A DNA stretch of 15,741 nt, taken from Armatimonadaceae bacterium. Its GTDB lineage: Bacteria > Armatimonadota > Armatimonadia > Armatimonadales > Armatimonadaceae. Made by a program: the position numbers and the translations under genes. The stretch covers positions 1 through 15,741 of the forward strand of contig JAUJNC010000088.1 of the NCBI GenBank assembly GCA_030446525.1, given 5' to 3'. Below are positions 7,601-13,057 of the stretch, piece after piece (positions within the stretch are counted from its first letter, which is position 1; each line of letters begins with the position of its first letter). Below the pieces are notes generated by a model that was given only the letters and a program-made list of their open reading frames with translations, was not told the origin of the DNA and did no database searches.

Positions 7601-7905
7601 TGCTGGCGGTCGAGTTCTCGCTCCAGGTGAAGGGCTCGGTTCCCCATCCACCGCCGGTTTCCGGAGCCCGGATGCAGGATCTGCTCAGATCTCTGGGGGA
7701 AAATTCGGCCGTCCCGTTCAAGGCCGAACGGATCTACCTGGACGGTATGGCGCGCGTCGCCCTGCAGGACCGGCTCATACTCATAAAGCGTAACGAATTG
7801 CGGCTTTGGACGGCGAGCATGGCGCGCGAGGATGCCGAAGCGCTCACGCTGCAGGTCATTCAGCGGCAGGAAGCTCTAGGGGACGCCAAGCGATGGCAGA
7901 CGTGA
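4615..7905 (+). CDS. Eco57I-like N6-adenine DNA methyltransferase with target-recognition region
   Basis: The 1096-residue protein should transfer a methyl group from SAM to adenine in a specific DNA site. Visible parts: an N-terminal domain (about 1-120, with LFFVNNNPVFVF and RRLFLATPGRLSVYDL) that resembles the front end of Eco57I-type proteins but shows no D...ExK nuclease motif; a helical segment to about 330; SHYTRSTLVEYLL near Tyr345; SAM motif DPACGSG at 372-378; catalytic NPPW at 506-509. Motif order is that of gamma-class enzymes. Residues about 690-870 (LLIKRG, then LLGIIWSSLARYYYF and SWKQLPV) look like a TaqI/Eco57I-type target-recognition region. Then comes DLDDAVFDLFELSPSE (about 895) and a C-terminal domain of some 180 residues that I do not recognise. 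The gene is preceded by the regulator (3-nt gap) and overlaps the nuclease gene by 13 nt. Alternatives are a type IIG enzyme with degenerate nuclease or a BREX PglX relative; other BREX genes are absent. Confidence 0.88.
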   Translation: MTTFSPDLDSLLQAAYRELDLENGDLVAAAERPLPSDPGRDNWVDNGEWLSLASTVGAEKLFFVNNNPVFVFARHDHDDPEELRRFFNRIWCMSRPRRLFLATPGRLSVYDLEKAPVKPGEPLDGEDRLLSVVESVEEVQSTLAQYHRSVVESGRVPGDERFEEASNRADAALIRDLRTVRQKLIDAGLDVKYTHALIGRSIFLRYLEDREVLEQDYFDTVAERDPAWQRLLDTPPERPDIEPAMERLLYPRVLADKEFTYALFDQLAKDFNGDMFPSDAEEKRHVTQTHLDLLQGFLRGVVGPQASLFFYAYKFDVIPIELISSIYEEFYNTTAGPGQNQGSHYTRSTLVEYLLSQVLSNERLASRPRVLDPACGSGIFLVEAFRRIVRYHTYEHGGEKPNRQQLSDILRDQIAGVEINPEAVRVAAFSLYLAFLHYQHPRNIRRYKTLPHLIHREGDKEAGPGQHFDILFPANAFGEVPTLIEGRVFEAPPRLRSGTFDVVVGNPPWGSPKEQDDIGKAASKLALVWCRTRGLAVGDNELSQAFIHRTIDLLRDGGHAGLLVSTGVFFKMGELSRRFRQQWLRDATLKQVVNIAHVRDVFFRGPDRGAEAISPFASVTFRKGREAGACVQYWTAKKSPFAYAYRAVALSLPDLHVVPQEDLLHDDELWKVFWWGGSKDRALVSALRLETTLAETRKDGKSLLVDAGAGFEEGRQGTKPSGDLAAYREFPTKAFERYGPLPEDAFRTPPEDVRRLGKPKLYDGPRLLIKRGIQQRNGANGRIVARYETSRFCFRHSIFGFLLRENAEREAQILLGIIWSSLARYYYFMTAGSWGMWHHEVLEDSWKQLPVRLRRAPEQEERIVRIVEQLRGGGVIGVGGLFDRDEERLRDLEVDLDDAVFDLFELSPSERDLIRDMCHVGLDLFYRGLDSIAVQTVATERLGTLWGTLADLPEAAPGRGGIEDYLRAFLTVWNRKTLPSTEFRWRVVPSNLGWPMLAVEFSLQVKGSVPHPPPVSGARMQDLLRSLGENSAVPFKAERIYLDGMARVALQDRLILIKRNELRLWTASMAREDAEALTLQVIQRQEALGDAKRWQT

Positions 7906-8591
7906 ACCTCTTCGAGCTGCCGCTCTGGGAGACATACGTTGAGTCGGTGCTGGAGATCCTGCGCGAAGCGCTTGGCAGGCTAATGTGGGAGCCGGACCTG
8001 CCGGAAGATGAGCCAGCCCTCAACCGCCACCTGTGCAGGCTCGTGAGACGGGTCAGTTATGAATTGAGGGGCACCGGGAGGGGAGTGCCGGACGTTAATT
8101 TCGACTCCTGTGCCGGCCCAAGCGCGGACGCAGGGCCGGCACGGGCGTACGAAAAGACACGGCCCGACTTGTCGTGGAGCCTGAGTAACCTTCAGGCGGA
8201 GACACCAGGCCAATATGTCCGCCGTTTCGACATCGAGTGCAAGCGCTTGGGCAAGCCCACGTCCTCCTCGCACGTCCTCACCAGCGAGTACTACAGGCAA
8301 GGGATCCGCCGCTACATCGAGGTTGATCACAGTTACGGACTCAACGCCGATACTGGTGCCATGGTCGCATACGTCCAGAACATGGAGATGGACGATTTGT
8401 TAGCCGAGGTAAATGAACTCACGAGGGCCGATAATGTTTCGGAACTTACGGTGACCGCCGGCGCGTTCGTCGACGGCATTATTAACGATCTACAGCACGA
8501 CTTTGCACGTGCTATCCATGTTTCTCCATTCCGCCTGTTGCACATATGGGCAGATTTTAGACGGAGCGCCGGCGGGCAGCAAACGGCATAA
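7893..8591 (+). CDS. Putative PD-(D/E)XK nuclease, partner of the methyltransferase
   Basis: The ATG at 7893 lies inside the methyltransferase gene and is preceded by AGGGGA (7878-7883) at nine bases; translation is probably coupled. The 232-residue protein is soluble. Its centre has TRPDLSWSL with Pro91-Asp92 and, 23 residues on, RRFDIECKRLG with Glu115-Cys116-Lys117. This Asp...Glu-x-Lys arrangement at the end of a beta strand is the signature of PD-(D/E)XK nucleases. The earlier RRVSYELRG could supply the helical glutamate often found before the core. The rest (YYRQGIRRYIEVDHSYG, then GAMVAYVQNM) fits the remaining core strands. Within a regulator-methyltransferase-nuclease operon the simplest role is the cleaving subunit of a restriction system. 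I do not recognise a named family; it could also act on methylated or invading DNA. Last codons before TAA 8589-8591 are followed by no obvious terminator. Confidence 0.68.
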   Translation: MADVNLFELPLWETYVESVLEILREALGRLMWEPDLPEDEPALNRHLCRLVRRVSYELRGTGRGVPDVNFDSCAGPSADAGPARAYEKTRPDLSWSLSNLQAETPGQYVRRFDIECKRLGKPTSSSHVLTSEYYRQGIRRYIEVDHSYGLNADTGAMVAYVQNMEMDDLLAEVNELTRADNVSELTVTAGAFVDGIINDLQHDFARAIHVSPFRLLHIWADFRRSAGGQQTA

Positions 8592-8699
8592 CGAGCGGCC
8601 CCAGGTGCGATGTCGCCTTCGACCACAGAGCGCGCCCCAGCACAGTCCCCGATGGCCCGACCCTACGCTCGTCCGCGAGGCGCCGCCGGAATACCGGCG

Positions 8700-8976
8700 C
8701 CGGCAGTAAATCCGCCCATGAATGCAGCATCTACTCGCCGCCCGCCTCGCGTCCGCACCCTTGGGGTGCCGCAGGCAGTGCAACTCGCAGCCACCCGCGT
8801 CCGTCTCGACCCACCACACGTCCCGCTCGGGCCCACCGTGCAGCGCCCCAATCCACATCGCGCCAGTGGTTGCCTATGCCAAGGACGGGCACCTGGTCCT
8901 GATCCAGCAACGGGGTCGTTGGCTGCCCATCAGCGTCGCACTCGACCGCGATCGGTCGATTGACGAGGCGACTCAC
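8700..8976 (-). pseudogene. Frameshifted small uncharacterised protein (DUF6504-like)
   Basis: From GTG 8976 the frame reads VSRLVNRPIAVECDADGQP and then GNHWRDVDWG, which resembles the start of a small bacterial family (RPIEVEVD..GRP...WRVDDEWW) often found near ImuB/DnaE2 genes. After about 8840 the frame turns to low-value Arg/Ala sequence, while the neighbouring frame (from 8858) continues the family pattern with ERDVWWVETDAGGCELHCLRHP. One frameshift at about 8835-8855 joins both. The GTG overlaps the stop of the upstream minus-strand gene (GTGA), so it was once translationally coupled. The similarity is from memory. The stretch 8592-8700 shows nothing convincing on either strand. Confidence 0.38.
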
Positions 8977-9494
8977 TCTTGCCTCGCCAGCCGCCGGCGC
9001 CGCTTCTCGGCGTCGCTTGGAACGATGCCTGCCTGGATCAGCGCGGCGTTGCGGCTCATCTCTCCCGCCAGCACCCGCTCGAACAGGTCGGGCCGGTGCC
9101 GCCATAGGGCGCACAGCCGGTAGCGCTCCTGGCGATTGCGGGCAGGCAGCCGCTCGGCCGGGTGCAGCTCGGCGGGCGCGCGCTGCTCGGGCGGCTCGGG
9201 CAGGCGGCTGATATCGATGACGCGGGAGCGGGTCGGGCCGGAATCGGCGCGCACGTCCCGCTCGACGATGAGAGGTCTACGGCGCTCCTGGATCTTGCGA
9301 CGGTGCCCCGCATCGATCTCCTGGATCTCGCCCGCCTCATCGGTCACCACCTGCGTCTTGAGCGTGTGGCGCTTCTTCTTGCCCGAGTAAACCCGCCGCT
9401 GGGCACCGGCCACAAAGGGGCGCAAGACCGGCGTCTCGGAACTGTCGACGATGATCTGATCGATCTCGTCGGGCGTCCAGGGCGGCTCGCTCAT
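8973..9494 (-). pseudogene. Chimeric frame: IS5-like transposase fragment fused to an unrelated C-terminus
   Basis: The 173-codon frame is made of two unlike parts. Residues about 12-62 (IIVDSSETPVLRP, YSGKKKRHTLKTQVV, TDEAGEI) are the central region of an IS5-type DDE transposase, with the first catalytic Asp in VDSSE; the roughly 90-residue N-terminal domain and the later catalytic residues are missing. From about residue 85 the sequence (RYRLCALWRHRPDLFERVL, then AGEMSRNAALIQAGIVP) is different and looks like the end of a DNA-binding or plasmid/phage-type protein with a LAGE..NAA...AG motif; I cannot name it. The junction is near 9285-9310. Its stop overlaps the GTG of the next minus-strand gene, showing that the C-terminal part belongs to the original operon and the transposase part came from an insertion or deletion. 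Whether the fused protein is made is unknown. Confidence 0.55.
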
Positions 9495-9700
9495 CTTCCA
9501 CAGTCATGCACTTTTTTTACCATGACCCAAGACAATGCGCTATTCCTCGGAGTATCTAATGTTGCAGCCTTACCGTGCCCTGATCTGCGTCACCCAACTA
9601 CTCACATGCACGCTGACACGGCGACGGCTTCCTCGTTGACTTCCACCGCATAACTGTCCGCATCGCTGGCGGTTTCGGCATACAGAGCACCGCTGAAATC

Positions 9701-11137
9701 CTACTGCACGTTGTCGCCTGTGGCATTGGCGCCGGACAACCTGGCCGAAGCATCGTCTGCCATGGCAACGCCATCTGCGCAAGCGCCATCTGCTACGGCG
9801 GTGCCTGTGGCAGGGGGCATGTCGGGTGCATAGAGATGGCGGCGGGTGGGAGGCATTCCCGAAGGGCCTTTCTTGGCATGTTTGGTGGCCACGATCTGGT
9901 AGAGACGCAGCGCGCCATCCACGAAGTTAAAGCTCACGGCGGCCAGGTAAGCGGCCCACAGGCGATAGCGCTCAGCACCGACCAGACGGATCGCTTCGTC
10001 ACGCTGCGCCGATAGCCGCTGGCACCAGTGCCTGGTCGTCAGGCCGTAATGCCAGCGCCAGCCCTCGACATCGTGGATCTCGAAGCCGGCAGCTTCCATA
10101 GATTCCTGCACGTGCCCGACATGATCTAATTCGGAGCCGGGGAAAATGTACTTGAGGATCAAGCGTTTCTCCGGCGTAATCTTGCGGAAGTCGCGGCGAC
10201 TGGCTTTAGCGCGGCGCGTGATGCCATGATTGAGAAAGATGCCACGATCCCGCAACAACTCATTGGCCTTGCGGAAATAGGTGGGGAAGTTAGCGATGCC
10301 GATGTGCTCGAACATGCCGACACTGGCTATCTTGTCGTAGGTGCCACCCAGTTCGGCATAGTCGCGTAGCTCAACGGTGACGCGGTCTTGCAGGCCGAGG
10401 CGCTCGATTTTTTCGAGTGCAAAATCGTGTTGCCGCTGCGAGAGCGTCACCCCATGCGCCACCACGCCATACTGCTGCGCCGCATAGCAGATGAGGCCGC
10501 CCCAGCCACAGCCAATATCCAGCAGCTTCTCGCCGGGTTGGAGGCGCAGCTTGCGACAGATCATTTCCAGCTTATCGCGCTGGGCCTGTTCCAGCGAGTT
10601 GTTCCAATCGGTGAAGTAGGCGCAGGAATACTGCATCTCCGGGTCCAGCCATAAAGCATAAAACTCGTTGCTGACATCGTAGTGGAACTGCACGAACTCT
10701 TTATTGTTGCGCCGTGCCCCGCTGCGCCCGGTTTCCTCATCGCCGAAGCCGTGTTGCAGTTGGGCCTTATCAGGGGGAGTCAGCAAAAGCACCGGTGCCT
10801 CGCGCAGGAGCAGGCTTTTGCTTACGCCACGCAAGCGAGTGCGAGACTTTCTATCGCGGGCGACCTCGCCAAACTCGATCAAGTCGCCGCCCTGAAAATC
10901 CAGAGCGCCCGCCGCATAATGGCGCAGGATGTTTTCGAGCGTGGGCCGCCGCAGTATCGAGCCGATGACGCCGGGCCCGCTGATAGCAATGAAAAAGCGG
11001 GGATCTACATCCTGTCCCAGCGGCACCATGGAGCCGTCCCACAGGCGCACGGAAATGCGCGCGTCAATCACACCGGCGAGGTGTTCCATAATCTTACGGG
11101 CCGCCTGTAGGCGCTGTTGGTCGCGTGGTGCAGACAT
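9701..11137 (-). CDS. cfa: Cyclopropane-fatty-acyl-phospholipid synthase
   Basis: The 478-residue protein should transfer the methylene carbon of SAM to cis double bonds of phospholipid acyl chains at the inner membrane face. Residues about 20-125 form the family's N-terminal lipid-binding domain. Then come FVQFHYDVSNEFYALWLDPE and MQYSCAYF (148-175), the SAM-binding LLDIGCGWGGL (205-215), GVTLSQRQ, SVGMFEHIG and FLNHGI, all family hallmarks. The normal enzyme ends near residue 436 (RRHLYAPD); 42 further residues rich in Ala, Asp and Gly (ADGACADGVAMADD) form a low-complexity tail with a repeated GCAGATGGCG at DNA level. Beyond the TAG at 9701-9703 the frame stays open for another 32 codons to TGA 9602-9604 with similar acidic composition, so the stop may be a recent truncation of the tail. 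Start ATG 11137; the ankyrin gene ends 67 nt upstream on the same strand. Confidence 0.93.
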   Translation of the reverse strand: MSAPRDQQRLQAARKIMEHLAGVIDARISVRLWDGSMVPLGQDVDPRFFIAISGPGVIGSILRRPTLENILRHYAAGALDFQGGDLIEFGEVARDRKSRTRLRGVSKSLLLREAPVLLLTPPDKAQLQHGFGDEETGRSGARRNNKEFVQFHYDVSNEFYALWLDPEMQYSCAYFTDWNNSLEQAQRDKLEMICRKLRLQPGEKLLDIGCGWGGLICYAAQQYGVVAHGVTLSQRQHDFALEKIERLGLQDRVTVELRDYAELGGTYDKIASVGMFEHIGIANFPTYFRKANELLRDRGIFLNHGITRRAKASRRDFRKITPEKRLILKYIFPGSELDHVGHVQESMEAAGFEIHDVEGWRWHYGLTTRHWCQRLSAQRDEAIRLVGAERYRLWAAYLAAVSFNFVDGALRLYQIVATKHAKKGPSGMPPTRRHLYAPDMPPATGTAVADGACADGVAMADDASARLSGANATGDNVQ

Positions 11138-11170
11138 AGATTTCTAAGGGGTGCCTTTCCTAGCCTTTTG

Positions 11171-11215
11171 GTGTCCAGCCTGATTGTGTCTATCTCGGTT
11201 GTGTCTATCCTTTGA
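11171..11215. repeat. Three imperfect 15-bp tandem units
   Basis: GTGTCCAGCCTGATT, GTGTCTATCTCGGTT and GTGTCTATCCTTTGA stand head to tail; TTGTGTCTATC is perfectly repeated at 11184-11194 and 11199-11209. The array covers the stop codon of the ankyrin gene and the region 34 bases upstream of the cfa start. A regulatory protein binding on one face every 1.4 helical turns is possible, but the array may be chance duplication. Confidence 0.5.
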
Positions 11216-11681
11216 ACTCCGTTCGCTTTTCTGGACAGCTTTTCGCGGCGACCAGCAGCGGCGTCGCGTTCCCTTGGGCGACCGCGTTCACGTCCGCCCC
11301 GCGCGCCAGCAGCAGCTCGGCCATTGCCGTGTCCTGCCGGTGTACCGCGATGCCAAGAGGGGTCGGCTTAACCACGCCGCTCACGCCCCAGCGTCGCACC
11401 CAAAACAGCATGGCATCCCGCTCCTTGCGGGAGCGGGGCATCCAGGACTCGCGGGCGTTCACGTACGCTCCGGCCTCGAGCGAGGCTGTGGCCGCAGCCA
11501 CATCATTGCGGGCGGCGGCGGCCAGCAGAGCGTTGTCGCGCCCCGCCTGTCGGGCTGCGTGCCGGGACAGATGCCACAGATACCCGGTCGCTGACGCGAG
11601 CACGGCCCCGAGCAATGCCGTGCTCAGCCACCGGCGATAACGGCCCGCCGCGTTTCGGCCCACCCGATTGCTGTTTACCAC
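11205..11681 (-). CDS. Membrane-anchored ankyrin-repeat protein
   Basis: The start is placed at GTG 11681 because AAGGAG lies seven bases upstream; longer frames to 11813 begin with unconvincing Arg-rich sequence and lack such a site. The 158-residue protein has a basic N-terminus, one hydrophobic segment (WLSTALLGAVLASATGYLW, about residues 18-36) and then ankyrin repeats: NALLAAAARNDVAAATASLE with GAYVNAR, and TPLGIAVHRQDTAMAELLLA with RGADVNA followed by the start of another repeat, ATPLLVAA. The segment between them (SWMPRSRKERDAMLFWVRRW) interrupts the repeat pattern. It is probably a single-pass inner-membrane protein with the repeats in the periplasm or cytoplasm, binding an unknown partner. 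It follows the PIN gene by 167 nt and precedes cfa, without evidence of a shared role. Confidence 0.75.
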   Translation of the reverse strand: MVNSNRVGRNAAGRYRRWLSTALLGAVLASATGYLWHLSRHAARQAGRDNALLAAAARNDVAAATASLEAGAYVNARESWMPRSRKERDAMLFWVRRWGVSGVVKPTPLGIAVHRQDTAMAELLLARGADVNAVAQGNATPLLVAAKSCPEKRTEFKG

Positions 11682-11848
11682 CTCGTCGCTCCTTCGATCT
11701 GTAGAGCAATCCAGTAGCCGCATGCGCACCCGGAGCAGCAAGCCGACGGCCGGGAAACGCCGCTGACGGTCACCGAGTCCCATGCCATGAGCCTGTACCC
11801 GGCCCGGTGCCATAGGGTAGGCGTGGCAGTGTCATCCAACGAACCTCG

Positions 11849-12256
11849 CTAAGGGACCACCTCAAAAGCGTCCTTATCGATGCGGTACACGTAGAAGTCG
11901 CTGTCTAAGGTGAACACGCGACGCATGTTCTGTGTCTCAGCAACGGCGACGAGGGAAGCATCGGCCAAGTCCATCGGCGTGTCGCGGTACTGCTCCATCA
12001 GAGCTGGCAGCCGGCTCTTTTCGAAGGCGCTCAGATTGTGGAGCAGAAGCTGGTCATCGAGCACATACTGCCATAATAGTCGCTGCATGGGCCATCCGCC
12101 GGCGCGATAAGCCAGGTGCATCGCTTCCGTGAAGCAGGGCCAGGTCGTAAGAAGCGGCAGGGAAAGCCTCGGCAGGACCGCTTTGCAGCGAACATTTTGT
12201 TGTTTCTGACTGGCGTCTACCAGGGCGAAAAGAGGGCCGGTGTCGCACAGCGTCAT
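11849..12256 (-). CDS. PIN-domain toxin (VapC-like ribonuclease)
   Basis: The 135-residue protein has the layout of a PIN-domain ribonuclease. Asp5 in LCDTGPLFAL, Glu44 in FTEAMHLA, Asp96/Asp99 in MDLADASLVAVAE and Asp118 in TLDSDF supply the acidic metal-binding residues. Length is normal for VapC-like toxins. Its ATG overlaps the stop codon of the upstream gene as ATGA (12253-12256), the usual arrangement of toxin and antitoxin. The expected action is Mg-dependent cleavage of an RNA such as a tRNA when the antitoxin is degraded; the target cannot be read from sequence. All acidic residues are intact, so it is probably active. Confidence 0.85.
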   Translation of the reverse strand: MTLCDTGPLFALVDASQKQQNVRCKAVLPRLSLPLLTTWPCFTEAMHLAYRAGGWPMQRLLWQYVLDDQLLLHNLSAFEKSRLPALMEQYRDTPMDLADASLVAVAETQNMRRVFTLDSDFYVYRIDKDAFEVVP

Positions 12257-12606
12257 ATCCGGAACCCTTGCTTGCGGTACTTTTCCGCCAATATGTCTCC
12301 GAAGGCATCGTTTTGGGGAGGGGCTTCGGGTTTTTCCAGACCATCAGCGGCTGCAAGGAGCGCAGCGAGTCTCGGGTTAATCCCTGTTAGGGATGTATCT
12401 GTCGGGCCTTTTTGCGGCATTGGAAGATCAGGCACCCCTGCCAGCCCGGCCGGTGGTTCCGCAGAGCTGCTCGCTCCATACAGGGACTCCTGTTCCAGAC
12501 CCCGACGCAGCAGTCTTTCGGTGTAAGCGGCCACATCCATACCTTGTTGGTAGGCTGCCTGCTCGAGCATGGCTTCCAGATCGGGGGGGATCATTAGTTG
12601 TGGCAT
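12253..12606 (-). CDS. Antitoxin of the PIN-toxin pair
   Basis: ATG 12606 is chosen because AGGAG lies eight bases upstream; a TTG at 12612 would be worse placed. The 117-residue protein begins MPQLMIPPDLEAMLEQAAYQ and AYTERLLRRGL, a strand-helix-helix pattern like ribbon-helix-helix antitoxins. The middle (SSAEPPAGLAGVPDLPMPQK) is Pro-rich and probably disordered. The C-terminus (DAFGDILAEKYRKQGFRI) ends in a charged helix fit to wrap the toxin. It is longer than typical VapB (about 75-90 residues) because of that linker. It overlaps the PIN gene by four bases and lies 17 bases after a DUF6941-like gene, so the pair may depend on an upstream promoter. DNA binding at its own operator is inferred. 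Confidence 0.72.
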   Translation of the reverse strand: MPQLMIPPDLEAMLEQAAYQQGMDVAAYTERLLRRGLEQESLYGASSSAEPPAGLAGVPDLPMPQKGPTDTSLTGINPRLAALLAAADGLEKPEAPPQNDAFGDILAEKYRKQGFRI

Positions 12607-12623
12607 TACCAAAGCTCCTGTTC

Positions 12624-13037
12624 TTACCTTTTTGCTACCAGAAGCGGTATCTGCTTCAAAGTGCGCCCGTCCACGCGGATATCCACCCGGTGCTCGCCAT
12701 GGTTTTTGAACACGACACCGCCGGCAAATTCGTAAATGGCGTGGCCCCGATTGTAACGCTCCGGCAGGACCATTTTCGATTCCCAGTTCTGGGATGTAAT
12801 CACAGGGAAGAGGCTCTTACCCTCCTCATCGATGATCGTTATCGTGATCTCATGAGTTTGGTTCGAGTCTTCCGGTTCGGTGCGGAGACCCATGACGAGT
12901 GCGAAAGGCCCTTGTTGGTAGGGGAGCTTGTCCACATAGATCCGATCGAACAGCCCCAAGATGTTGATGTCTATCCTACGTGGCTCAATGACAGAACTGT
13001 TTGCGGCGGTTGCTAAGACGGCGTACTCAATATCCAT
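12624..13037 (-). CDS. DUF6941-like small soluble protein
   Basis: The 137-residue protein contains the pattern MDIEYAVLATAAN, INILGLFDRIYVDKLPY, FALVMGLR, HEITITIIDEEG, EFAGGVVFKNHGEHRVDI, VDGRTLKQIPLLV, which I recall from the DUF6941 family: mainly beta, with no catalytic motif, no signal and no membrane segment. Function is unknown to me. GAGG lies seven bases before the ATG. It begins 20 bases after the stop of the exported SNase-like/barrel gene and ends 17 bases before the antitoxin start, so it probably belongs to their transcript. Confidence 0.6.
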   Translation of the reverse strand: MDIEYAVLATAANSSVIEPRRIDINILGLFDRIYVDKLPYQQGPFALVMGLRTEPEDSNQTHEITITIIDEEGKSLFPVITSQNWESKMVLPERYNRGHAIYEFAGGVVFKNHGEHRVDIRVDGRTLKQIPLLVAKR

Positions 13038-13057
13038 TAACCGACCTCACTCTCCCC

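Noticed and set aside
4615..7905. PglX of a BREX system
   Set aside because: Size and motifs would allow it, but no brxA/B/C, pglZ or brxL is present and the downstream gene is a small nuclease-like protein; the target-recognition and C-terminal parts look Eco57I-like.
9570..9789. Small minus-strand frames 9570-9782 and 9598-9789 downstream of cfa
   Set aside because: They are out-of-frame readings of the repetitive Cfa tail, rich in Arg/Cys/Gln without any start signal.
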